Of a stretch of DNA of 64,000 bases, positions 39,246 through 47,532 are shown one piece after another. The position numbers and the translations under genes are program-made. Position 1 is the first letter of the stretch, and each line of letters begins with the position of its first letter. The notes beneath the pieces were generated by a model. The model worked only from the letters and a program-made list of their open reading frames with translations. It was not told where the DNA came from and made no database searches. The DNA lies in NCBI RefSeq assembly GCF_014851805.1, contig NZ_JACVAK010000002.1:744001-808000 (forward strand), in the 5' to 3' direction. The DNA is from Pseudoxanthomonas sp. PXM02. GTDB taxonomy: Bacteria > Pseudomonadota > Gammaproteobacteria > Xanthomonadales > Xanthomonadaceae.

Positions 39246-40949
39246 ATGTGTTCGATTTTCGGCATCTTCGGGCTGCAGCCCGGCGACGACGTCCAGGCCC
39301 TGCGACGGCAGTCGCTCGAGCTTTCGCAGAAGCAGCGCCATCGCGGTCCGGACTGGAGCGGCGTGTATCACGACGATGGCGCCATCCTGGTGCATGAGCG
39401 GCTGGCCATCGTCGATCCTGCCGGCGGCTCCCAGCCGCTGCGCTCGGCCGATGGCGAGCTGGTGCTGGCCGTCAATGGCGAGATCTACAACCATCGCGAA
39501 CTGAAGGCGGAACTGGCGCAGGACTACGCGTTCCAGACCGGCTCGGATTGCGAAGTGATCAACGCGCTGTACCGCGAAGACGAGCCGGCGTCGTTCCTCA
39601 ACCGCCTTAACGGCATCTTCGCGTTTGCGTTGTGGGACAGGGCGAAAGGGCGCGCGTTGATCGCGCGCGATCCGATCGGCGTGTGTCCGCTGTACTGGGG
39701 TCACGACCGCGAAGGCCGCCTGTGCGTCGCCTCGGAGATGAAGGCGCTGTCGCCGATCTGCGCGGACGTGGCGCAGTTCCCGCCCGGCCACTACTACGAC
39801 ACCGCCACGCGCGCGCTGGTGAAGTACTACGACACCGCCTGGCGCGACTACGCCGCGGTCGAAGGCGTGCAGGTGCAGAAGGAGGAACTGCGCGAGGCGT
39901 TCGAACAGGCCGTGCATCGCCAGTTGATGACCGACGTGCCGTACGGCGTGCTGCTGTCTGGCGGTCTGGATTCGTCGCTGGTCGCTGCCGTCGCCGCGCG
40001 CTATGCGCGCCATCGCATCGAGGACAACGACAAGACCGAAGCCTGGTGGCCGCGCCTGCATTCCTTCGCCATCGGCCTTGAGGGATCGCCTGATCTGGCG
40101 GCCGCCGAGGTCGCGGCGAAAGCGCTGGGCACGGTGCATCACGGGTTCACCTACACCTTCCAGGAAGGCCTGGATGCGATTCCCGAGGTCATCCGCCACA
40201 TCGAGACCTACGACGTAACCACCATCCGCGCGTCCACGCCGATGTACCTGCTGGCGCGGCGTATCAAGGCGATGGGCGTGAAGATGGTGCTGTCGGGCGA
40301 GGGCAGCGACGAGATCTTCGGCGGCTACCTGTACTTCCACAAGGCGCCGAACGCGCGCGAGTTCCACGAAGAGCTGGTGCGCAAGCTCGACGCCCTGCAC
40401 AACTACGACTGCCTGCGCGCGAACAAGTCGATGATGGCCTGGGGCGTGGAGCCGCGCGTGCCGTTCCTCGATGTCGAGTTCCTGGAGGTCGCAATGAAGA
40501 TGGATGCGGCCCACAAGATGATCGACAAGACGAGTGCGGGTGCGCAGCGGATGGAGAAGGGCGTGCTGCGTGAGGCGTTCGACGGCTATCTGCCGGAATC
40601 GATCCTGTGGCGGCAGAAGGAGCAGTTCAGCGACGGCGTCGGCTACGGCTGGATCGACGGCCTGAAGGCGCATGCCGAAGCGCAGGTCAGCGACCGTGAG
40701 CTGGCCGCCGCGGACAAGCGCTTCCCGGTCAATCCGCCGCAGACCAAGGAGGCGTACTACTACCGCACGCTGTTCGAGCAGCACTATCCCGGCCAGGCTT
40801 GCGCGGAGACGGTGCCGGGTGGCAAGTCGATCGCGTGTTCGTCGCCGGCCGCCATCGCGTGGGATGCGAGCTTCGCGAAGATGGCCGATCCCTCGGGCCG
40901 CGCCGTCGCAGGCGTGCACGCGGCCGCGCACGCGTCCGTGTCGACATGA
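39246..40949 (+). CDS. asnB: Asparagine synthase B (glutamine-hydrolysing)
   Basis: The 567-residue enzyme makes asparagine from aspartate, ATP and glutamine. Cys2 directly after the start is the N-terminal amidotransferase nucleophile (MCSIFGIFG); RHRGPD, AVNGEIYNH and SDCEVI line the glutamine site. The synthetase domain has the PP-loop LLSGGLDSS (S238 onwards), LSGEGSDEIFGGY and EPRVPFLD. AGGAG lies 9 bp before the ATG. Expression is probably controlled by the upstream Asn-codon attenuator. Its stop overlaps the start of an NTF2-like gene. Confidence 0.97.
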   Translation: MCSIFGIFGLQPGDDVQALRRQSLELSQKQRHRGPDWSGVYHDDGAILVHERLAIVDPAGGSQPLRSADGELVLAVNGEIYNHRELKAELAQDYAFQTGSDCEVINALYREDEPASFLNRLNGIFAFALWDRAKGRALIARDPIGVCPLYWGHDREGRLCVASEMKALSPICADVAQFPPGHYYDTATRALVKYYDTAWRDYAAVEGVQVQKEELREAFEQAVHRQLMTDVPYGVLLSGGLDSSLVAAVAARYARHRIEDNDKTEAWWPRLHSFAIGLEGSPDLAAAEVAAKALGTVHHGFTYTFQEGLDAIPEVIRHIETYDVTTIRASTPMYLLARRIKAMGVKMVLSGEGSDEIFGGYLYFHKAPNAREFHEELVRKLDALHNYDCLRANKSMMAWGVEPRVPFLDVEFLEVAMKMDAAHKMIDKTSAGAQRMEKGVLREAFDGYLPESILWRQKEQFSDGVGYGWIDGLKAHAEAQVSDRELAAADKRFPVNPPQTKEAYYYRTLFEQHYPGQACAETVPGGKSIACSSPAAIAWDASFAKMADPSGRAVAGVHAAAHASVST

Positions 40950-41314
40950 CGCCGTCCGAGCTCGTGCGGGAGTGGGTCCGCCACTTCAACGCGGCGGATA
41001 TCGACGGCCTGGCGGCGCTGTATGCGGAAGACGCGGTGAATCACCAGGTGGTGACTGATCCGCTGCACGGCCGCGAGGCGATCGCGGCGATGTTCCGTAC
41101 CGAGTTCGGTCGCGCCACGATGGTGTGCGAGGTGGAAAACCTGCTCGAGGATGGCGAGTGGGCCATCCTCGAGTGGCGGGATCCGCTCGGCCTACGCGGC
41201 TGCGGGTTCTTCCATGTGCGCGACGGGCGGATCGTGTTCCAGCGCGGCTACTTCGACCAGCTCAGCTTCTTCCGGCAGCAGGGGCTGCCGGTTCCTTCGC
41301 ATTACCTCGGCTGA
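40946..41314 (+). CDS. NTF2/SnoaL-like protein coupled to asnB
   Basis: The 122-residue protein has the SnoaL-like cone fold pattern: VREWVRHFNAADIDGLAALY, then AVNHQVVTDPLHGREAIAAM and GRIVFQRGYFDQLSFF. The ATGA overlap with asnB implies translational coupling, so it should respond to the same attenuator. Family members are enzymes or binding proteins of many kinds and no substrate is evident. Its 3' end overlaps the convergent acylase gene by 13 bp. Confidence 0.8.
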   Translation: MTPSELVREWVRHFNAADIDGLAALYAEDAVNHQVVTDPLHGREAIAAMFRTEFGRATMVCEVENLLEDGEWAILEWRDPLGLRGCGFFHVRDGRIVFQRGYFDQLSFFRQQGLPVPSHYLG

Positions 41315-43713
41315 GCGTTCGTCGGGCGCAGGGTCAGCGTATGGGTCGCGGCGCCGGGCAGGAACGGCGTCGGCCGGCCGTGCACCCAGTCGTCGTGGCC
41401 GGCGCCCCAGAACGGCGACATCGGGTGGCCGCTCTGGCCGCCCGGCATGTGGATGATGCCGTCGGCTTCATGACCCGGTGACACCACCATGCGTTCCGAA
41501 GCGCCGAACGCCGGCCCCTGCACGCGCGGCATGGCGCCGTCGCCGGGAAGCGCTTCGCCCGGCATGCACAGCTTCGGTTTGAGGAAGGCGGGCAGGGCAT
41601 TGGCCAGCGGGTGGCAGATCTTCGCGGTATTGCGTTCGCCCCAGCGACGCTCTGCCAGCGGTCCCTGGCCGGCGAGATCGTCGCGGACTTCCTTCGCTGC
41701 ATCTTCCAACAGCGCATCCCAGGTCTTGTAGCGGCGCGACAGCAGGTGCGCGGGGCGCTGCTCCAGCAAGGGCCACACCGCGCCTTCCAGTTGCGGCAGG
41801 TCGGGCATGATGAAGTCGTCGCCGAGTGCCGCCTGCGCAGGCGCCGTCAGGCCGTCGGCGATGCGCGCATGCACGGCCAGGCGCCAGGCGCGCACGAGGC
41901 GATAGCTGACCGAATCGACGCTGGCGACGCCTTCCCAGGTCTTGCCGGCATCCGCGAGCGCCTTCACTGACGAGTCCGCCGGCAGTCGCTTCGCTTCGTC
42001 CTGCAGCAGTTGCCACCAGCGCTGCAGGAACAGGGCGCGGTCGTCGAGCTGGATCGCGAGCAGGTCTTTCTCGGTGAATTGTTCCTTCGCCTGCAGGCTG
42101 TCGCGGATCTGCTTAGCGCGTGCGCCCAGCGCATAACCGCCGTCGCCGACGCGGGCGAGCGCGGCGCCGTCCAGGACGCGCGAGTTCGCCGTCCACAGGC
42201 GATGGCTGGTCTGCGATGTCAGCACCGGCGACAACTGGCTGGAGATGACCCAGGGCCGGCAGGTGTCGGGCAGCTGGGGCGCGACATCGTCCGCCGGTGC
42301 GGCCGGCGCCAGCTCCAGCGTGTGCGGACACGACGCCGCGCGCGACGGCAGCGGGCCGAGGATGCGCCAGGCGATGCGGCCATTGTGGTCGGCGATCACC
42401 AGGTTCTGCGCCGGTGTTGCCGTGCGTTGCGCGACGGACAGCGCGGCAGAGAGGTCGCCGGCCGTGGCGAAGTCCGACAGGCCGAAGTTCAGTGCGCCCG
42501 GCTGGTGGGCGACCCAGCGCAGTGCGAGTGCCGGTTGCTTGCCCTGGGCCGGATGGATGACGGGACCGTAGCGGGTTTCCGGAACGTCCAGCGTCACCGG
42601 GTCTGCGCCTGCCACGCGGATCGTCTCGGCGTGGTGTTCGACGGCGTCGCAGGTGCCCGCCGCATCGTCCTTGCCGCAGGGCTTCACCGGGTACCAGTCC
42701 GCCGTGTCCGCGTAGCTGTTGGTGAAGCCCCACGCCACATGGCCATTGCTGCCCACGATGATCGCCGGCAGGCCCGGCAGGCTGAAACCGGAGACATCGA
42801 CCTTGCCGCCCGGTGCGCGCGGGTCGGGATAGCGCAGGCGCACACGGAACCAGATGTTCGGCGCGCGCAGGCCCAGGTGCATGTCGTCGGCGACGATGGC
42901 GCGGCCGTCGGCCGTCAGTGCACCGGCCACCGCCCAGTTGTTGCTGCCCGGGGTGCCCTTGTCGGCGAGGCGCTGGTGCGTACCGGTCGCGGGCATCGGC
43001 AACGTGCGCAGGTCGACCTGGTCCACGGTCGGCAGCGCGGCGTTGCCGCGCGGCTCGCCCTGCAGCGGGGCGTCCCATTCCGTGCCGTCATGGGCGAGCA
43101 GGTCGTACAGCGCAGACGGCACCTGGCGGCGGATCTTCCACAGGCCAAGCTCGCGCATGTTGTCCGCGTCCTGCAGATCGAAGTACATGGCATAGCCGGC
43201 CAGCGCAGAGTCCGCGACCTCCCAGGCGCGCGGCGACTGCCGTAGCAGCAGGTAAGGCCAAGGGCGCGTCTTCAATGCGGCCAGGCCATCGTTCACCCCG
43301 TTGGCGTACGCCTTGAGCTGCGGCATGCGACCGCCGGCGAAGTCGTCCAGGGACGCCGTGGCGCGGGCACGCATGCGGTGCATCCGACGTGACCGGTCCA
43401 TGTCCACCGCGATAGGGCCGAACAGTTCGGACAGTTCACCCGCCGAACTGCGCCGCATCAGGTCCATCTCGAAGTAGCGTTCCTGCGCATGCACGAAGCC
43501 GAGCGCGCGCACCGCGTCGGTCTCGCTGGCCGCCTCGATGGTCACCACGCCCAGCGCATCGCGTTCGACGGTGACGGGCGCGGACAGTCCGGGCAGTGGC
43601 TGCTCGCCGTCGAGCCGGGCCAGGCTGCCCCGCATCGACCACCACGCCACCAGCAACGCCACGACAACCAGGGCCAACAGCAGCAGCGCGATGCGCCGGG
43701 TCCACTTCAGCAT
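41302..43713 (-). CDS. Penicillin acylase family protein (Ntn hydrolase)
   Basis: The 803-residue precursor has an N-terminal membrane helix or signal (RIALLLLALVVVALLVAWW) and is expected in the periplasm. The alpha-chain motif ALGFVHAQERYFEMDLMRR and the nucleophile motif GTPGSNNWAVAG, with the Ser that becomes the beta-chain N-terminus after autocleavage, are both intact, as is SNGHVAWGFTNSYADTADWY. Relatives cleave beta-lactams, N-acyl-homoserine lactones or other amides; the substrate cannot be assigned. It is divergent from the bacterioferritin gene. Confidence 0.9.
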   Translation of the reverse strand: MLKWTRRIALLLLALVVVALLVAWWSMRGSLARLDGEQPLPGLSAPVTVERDALGVVTIEAASETDAVRALGFVHAQERYFEMDLMRRSSAGELSELFGPIAVDMDRSRRMHRMRARATASLDDFAGGRMPQLKAYANGVNDGLAALKTRPWPYLLLRQSPRAWEVADSALAGYAMYFDLQDADNMRELGLWKIRRQVPSALYDLLAHDGTEWDAPLQGEPRGNAALPTVDQVDLRTLPMPATGTHQRLADKGTPGSNNWAVAGALTADGRAIVADDMHLGLRAPNIWFRVRLRYPDPRAPGGKVDVSGFSLPGLPAIIVGSNGHVAWGFTNSYADTADWYPVKPCGKDDAAGTCDAVEHHAETIRVAGADPVTLDVPETRYGPVIHPAQGKQPALALRWVAHQPGALNFGLSDFATAGDLSAALSVAQRTATPAQNLVIADHNGRIAWRILGPLPSRAASCPHTLELAPAAPADDVAPQLPDTCRPWVISSQLSPVLTSQTSHRLWTANSRVLDGAALARVGDGGYALGARAKQIRDSLQAKEQFTEKDLLAIQLDDRALFLQRWWQLLQDEAKRLPADSSVKALADAGKTWEGVASVDSVSYRLVRAWRLAVHARIADGLTAPAQAALGDDFIMPDLPQLEGAVWPLLEQRPAHLLSRRYKTWDALLEDAAKEVRDDLAGQGPLAERRWGERNTAKICHPLANALPAFLKPKLCMPGEALPGDGAMPRVQGPAFGASERMVVSPGHEADGIIHMPGGQSGHPMSPFWGAGHDDWVHGRPTPFLPGAATHTLTLRPTNAQPR

Positions 43714-43876
43714 TGCGGAATCCTTGAGGTAAGGAGGCTTGGCGGGATGGCCGGATTATTCCACGGAAGCCATGGCGGACACTGCCGCGCCGCAACGACG
43801 AACGAGACTGATTCCGATTCGGTCATCGGCCGGCGGGATGGGGCATCCTGTGCGCCTCGTTACAGGAGCCGCCCCC

Positions 43877-44362
43877 ATGAAAGGCCACCCCGACGTCGTC
43901 GACTACCTCAAGTTCCTGCTGCGTGGCGAACTCGCCGCGCGCGACCAGTACTTCATCCATTCGCGCCGCTACGAGGACCAGGGGCTGATGGCCCTGTTCC
44001 ACCGCATCGACCACGAGATGCAGGAAGAGACCGAGCACGCCGACGCGCTGCTGCGCCGCATCCTGTTCCTGGAAGGCGATCCGGACATGCGTCCGGAGAC
44101 GTTCGTGGCCGGCAAGACGGTGGAGGAGATGCTCCAGCGTGATCTCGAGGTCGAGTATGCGGTGCGTGCCCATCTGGCCAAGGGCGTGGCGCTATGCGAA
44201 CAGCATGGCGACTACGTCAGCCGCGAGATCCTGCTGACCCAGTTGAAGGACACCGAGGAAGACCACGCGCACTGGCTGGAACAGCAACTGGGCCTGATCA
44301 AGCGCCTCGGTATCGAGCTGTACCTGACATCCAAGCTCGACGGCGCGCCGGCCGCCGAGTAA
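43877..44362 (+). CDS. bfr: Bacterioferritin
   Basis: The 161-residue protein aligns end to end with E. coli Bfr: [31 protein letters not shown], and the C-terminal YVSREILL and [14 protein letters not shown] segments. Ferroxidase ligands E18, E51, H54, E92, E126 and H129 are present. The heme-ligand Met52 is replaced by Thr, so heme may be absent or bound differently. ACAGGAG precedes the ATG. It stores iron and detoxifies iron and peroxide. Confidence 0.93.
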   Translation: MKGHPDVVDYLKFLLRGELAARDQYFIHSRRYEDQGLMALFHRIDHEMQEETEHADALLRRILFLEGDPDMRPETFVAGKTVEEMLQRDLEVEYAVRAHLAKGVALCEQHGDYVSREILLTQLKDTEEDHAHWLEQQLGLIKRLGIELYLTSKLDGAPAAE

Positions 44363-44371
44363 GCGTTCCGC

Positions 44372-44452
44372 GTAGAGCCGAGCATGCTCGGCTCCGCCAT
44401 CTGTCCACGCGAGGGTGATGACTGAAAGGCAGCGGAGCAAGCTCCGCTCTAC
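44372..44452. repeat. REP-type pair (GTAG family) between bfr and tpm
   Basis: Arm A (GTAGAGCCGAGCATGCTCGG... from 44372) is a GTAG tetranucleotide plus a hairpin. Arm B is inverted (44431-44452, AGCGGAGCAAGCTCCGCTCT then AC) and also begins with GTAG on the minus strand. The GTAG-plus-hairpin form resembles Stenotrophomonas/Xanthomonas REPs. The GTAG of arm B supplies the TAG stop of tpm. Confidence 0.85.
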
Positions 44453-45105
44453 GAACGACGGAGACGGTAGACCGCCGTTTCCAGCGCACTCAGGCCTTCT
44501 TCGCGGAAGCGCGGCTCCTGATCGAGGATGTCGCGCCGCTCCAGTAGTGTGTGGCGCCACGGCGCGGCGAACAGCCCTTCCACTTCGCTCTGCACCACCG
44601 AGAACGGCGGTCCGGCCTTCTCGCTCTGCGGATATTCCACCGTGATCAGCAGTCCCTGGCAGCCGGTAGGCAGCGCCGCGTAGACCATGTCGCGATAGCG
44701 CAGACGCATGTCCGGGGGCAGGGCGATCAATGCAGCGCGATCGTAGACGCCGGCGACATCCGCCAGCAAGGCCGGATCCAGGCCGAAGGCATCGCCCAGG
44801 ATGATCTCGACGGTGCCGGCACTGAAGTGCTCGCCGTAGCGGCTCGTCGTCCGTACCGGCTCGAGCTTCGCTTCCTCGAAGAACTGCATCACCGCCAGCG
44901 GTGACAGCTCCACGCCCAGCACGCGATGGCCCTGCGCCGCCAGCCAGTGCATGTCCAGTGACTTGCCGCACAGCGGCACCAGCACCCGCGACCCTTCCGG
45001 CAACTGCAGCGAGGGCCAGTGCTTCTGCAGCAGAGGCATCACGTCGTGACGGTGAAAACCGATCTGGCCTTCCTGCCAACGTTGCAACCAGAAATCGGCC
45101 TCCAT
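44449..45105 (-). CDS. tpm: Thiopurine S-methyltransferase
   Basis: The 218-residue SAM-dependent methyltransferase starts MEADFWLQRWQEGQIGFH. It has the SAM-binding VLVPLCGKSLDMHWLAAQGH and GVELSPLAV, and RYGEHF, IILGDAFGL and YDRAALIALPPDMR, all TPMT signatures. Bacterial members methylate thiopurines and detoxify tellurite or selenium oxyanions. The stop codon lies inside a REP arm. Confidence 0.93.
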   Translation of the reverse strand: MEADFWLQRWQEGQIGFHRHDVMPLLQKHWPSLQLPEGSRVLVPLCGKSLDMHWLAAQGHRVLGVELSPLAVMQFFEEAKLEPVRTTSRYGEHFSAGTVEIILGDAFGLDPALLADVAGVYDRAALIALPPDMRLRYRDMVYAALPTGCQGLLITVEYPQSEKAGPPFSVVQSEVEGLFAAPWRHTLLERRDILDQEPRFREEGLSALETAVYRLRRS

Positions 45106-45133
45106 CGCAGAACTCCTCAGTCGTCGTGTCTCG

Positions 45134-45165
45134 GCGAACTACTGCATATCCAACAGGCCGACCTT
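45134..45165 (-). pseudogene. Possible remnant of a parC 3' end
   Basis: A 12-nt sequence (GGCGAACTACTG) occurs here and again at the parC end 95 bp away. On the minus strand it reads KVGLLDMQ-stop, close to the ParC end [12 protein letters not shown]. It could be the scar of a recombination or partial duplication of the parC 3' end. Confidence 0.35.
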
Positions 45166-45232
45166 GTACTGCACTACCTGAAAAACGCGTGACGGAAATG
45201 ACGAACGCGCCGCAGCGCGCCCGTATGGCGAA

Positions 45233-47476
45233 CTACTGGACGTCCAGTCCATCGACCTTCTGCCACCCGCGCGGCAACAACCCGCCCCGCGTCGCACGCG
45301 CGCCGACATACTCATCCAGGTCCTTGAACGACAGGCTCATAGTGCGCTGGCCGCTCTTGACCAGCAGCGTGGCACCCGGCGACACCGCGGCGATCGCGAC
45401 CACGCGCTCGGTACCGAGCTTCGCCTTGGGGATCTCGATGATCTTGTTGCCTTTGCCCTTGTCCAGTTCCGGTAGTTCGCTGACCGGGAAGGCGAGCAGG
45501 TGGCCGGCGCTGGTGACGGCGACGATGCGGTCGGTTTCGGTGTTGGGCACCTGCGCCGGCTGCAGCACGTTCGCGCCGACGGTCAAGTTGAGCATCGCCT
45601 TGCCGGCCTTCTGACGGCCGGTGAGGTTCTCGAAGCGGGTGACGAAGCCATAGCCGTGCGACGACGCCAGCACGAAGCGGTTGTCGTTGTCGCCACTGGC
45701 CAAGGCCTGGAACGACGCACCCGCCGCCGGTGAGAAACGGCCGGTCAGCGGTTCGCCGTTGCCGCGCGCCGACGGTAGGGTGTGCACGGCGGTCGAATAG
45801 CTGCGGCCTTCCGAATCGAGGAAGGCCACCTGCTGCGTGCTGCGCGAACGCACTGCGCCGAGCAGGCCGTCGCCATCGCGGTAGGACAGTGTGGACGCAT
45901 CCACGTCATGGCCCTTGGCCGCGCGGATCCATCCCTTTTCCGACAGCACCACGGTCATCGGTTCGCTGGCGACCAGTTCGGTTTCGTCCAGCGCCTGCGC
46001 GGCGTCGCGCTGCACCAGCGGCGACAGGCGCGCATCGCCGAACTTCTTCGCGTCGGCGGTCAGTTCGTCCTTGATCAGCTTCTTCAGCTTGGCCTTCGAC
46101 TCCAGGATGCCGGCGATCTTCTCGCGCTCGGCCTTCAGTTCGTCCTGCTCGCCGCGGATCTTCATTTCCTCGAGGCGGGCCAGCTGTTTCAGCTTGGTCT
46201 CGAGGATGTAGTCCGCCTGTTCCTCGCTCAGCTTGAAGCGCGCGATCAGCGCGGCCTTCGGCTCGTCCTCGGTGCGGATGATGCGGATGACCTCATCCAG
46301 GTTGAGGAATGCGACCAGCAAACCTTCCAACAGGTGCAGACGGCGATCGACCTTGTCCAACCGGTGCTTCAGGCGGCGGGTGACGGTATCGCTGCGGAAC
46401 GCCAGCCATTCGGTCAGGAACATCTTCAGGTTCTTGACCTGCGGACGCCCGTCCAATCCGATGATGTTGAGGTTGACCCGGTAGCTCTTCTCCAGGTCCG
46501 TGGTGGCGAACAGGTGGCCCATCAGCTGTTCGGCGTCCACGCGGTTGGAGCGCGGGATCAGCACCACGCGCACCGGATTGGCGTGGTCGGATTCGTCGCG
46601 GATGTCTTCCAGCCATGGCAGCTTCTTGGCGCGCATCTGCGCGGCGATCTGCTCGATCACCTTCGACGGCGACACCTGGTAGGGCAGGGCGTCGATGACG
46701 ATGTTGGCGTTGTCCTTGCGCCACACGGCGCGCGCGCGGACGCTGCCGGTGCCGTTCTCGTACATCGTGCGCAGGTCGGACGCCGCGGTGATGATCTCGG
46801 CCTTGGTCGGGTAATCCGGGCCGCGGACGTGCTCGCACAGGTCGGCGACGGTCGCATCCGGATCGTCGATCAGGCGGATGCAGGCGCTGACGATCTCGTT
46901 GAGGTTGTGCGGCGGTACGTCGGTCGCCATGCCGACCGCGATGCCAGTGGTGCCGTTGAGCAGCAGGTGGGGCAGGCGCGCCGGCAGCCACGTGGGCTCT
47001 TCCAGCGTGCCGTCGAAGTTCGGTGTCCAGTCCACCGTGCCCTGGCCCAGTTCGCCCAGCAGCACTTCGGCGATCGGCGTGAGCTTGGATTCGGTATAGC
47101 GCATCGCGGCGAACGACTTCGGGTCGTCCGGCGAACCGAAGTTACCCTGGCCTTCGATCAGCGGGTAGCGGTACGAGAACGGCTGCGCCATCAGCACCAG
47201 CGCTTCGTAGCACGCGCTGTCACCATGCGGGTGGTACTTGCCGATCACGTCGCCGACGGTGCGCGCGGACTTCTTCGGCTTGGCGCCGGCATTGAGGCCC
47301 AGCTCGCTCATCGAGTAGACGATGCGACGCTGCACCGGCTTCAGTCCGTCGCCGATGAAGGGCAGGGCACGGTCCAGCACGACATACATGGAGTAGTCGA
47401 GGTAGGCGCGCTCGGCATACTCGCGCAGCGGGATCTGTTCGAAGCCGTGGAAGGTGGGGCGGATCGTTTCGGTCAT
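45233..47476 (-). CDS. parC: DNA topoisomerase IV subunit A
   Basis: The 747-residue type IIA topoisomerase subunit decatenates chromosomes with ParE. The catalytic Tyr is Y127 (AAMRYTE). The quinolone-resistance region [11 protein letters not shown] keeps S87 and E91, the susceptible residues. [14 protein letters not shown] and [20 protein letters not shown] support the call, and a C-terminal beta-pinwheel has the [19 protein letters not shown] segment. ParC is preferred over GyrA by length, by the N-terminus ([20 protein letters not shown]) and by the short pinwheel. A short duplicate of its 3' end lies just downstream. Confidence 0.95.
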   Translation of the reverse strand: MTETIRPTFHGFEQIPLREYAERAYLDYSMYVVLDRALPFIGDGLKPVQRRIVYSMSELGLNAGAKPKKSARTVGDVIGKYHPHGDSACYEALVLMAQPFSYRYPLIEGQGNFGSPDDPKSFAAMRYTESKLTPIAEVLLGELGQGTVDWTPNFDGTLEEPTWLPARLPHLLLNGTTGIAVGMATDVPPHNLNEIVSACIRLIDDPDATVADLCEHVRGPDYPTKAEIITAASDLRTMYENGTGSVRARAVWRKDNANIVIDALPYQVSPSKVIEQIAAQMRAKKLPWLEDIRDESDHANPVRVVLIPRSNRVDAEQLMGHLFATTDLEKSYRVNLNIIGLDGRPQVKNLKMFLTEWLAFRSDTVTRRLKHRLDKVDRRLHLLEGLLVAFLNLDEVIRIIRTEDEPKAALIARFKLSEEQADYILETKLKQLARLEEMKIRGEQDELKAEREKIAGILESKAKLKKLIKDELTADAKKFGDARLSPLVQRDAAQALDETELVASEPMTVVLSEKGWIRAAKGHDVDASTLSYRDGDGLLGAVRSRSTQQVAFLDSEGRSYSTAVHTLPSARGNGEPLTGRFSPAAGASFQALASGDNDNRFVLASSHGYGFVTRFENLTGRQKAGKAMLNLTVGANVLQPAQVPNTETDRIVAVTSAGHLLAFPVSELPELDKGKGNKIIEIPKAKLGTERVVAIAAVSPGATLLVKSGQRTMSLSFKDLDEYVGARATRGGLLPRGWQKVDGLDVQ

Positions 47477-47532
47477 TGCGGGTGTGCGGTCTGCAGGGCG
47501 GAAAGCCCGGCCATTCTACCCGCCGCCCCGTC

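Noticed and set aside
44372..44452. Rho-independent terminator for bfr
   Set aside because: Hairpins are present, but there is no T-run, and the GTAG-plus-hairpin form in inverted pairs is diagnostic for REP elements; it may still terminate incidentally.
45233..47476. Quinolone-resistance mutations in parC
   Set aside because: S87 and E91, the usual mutated positions (S80/E84 in E. coli), are wild type.
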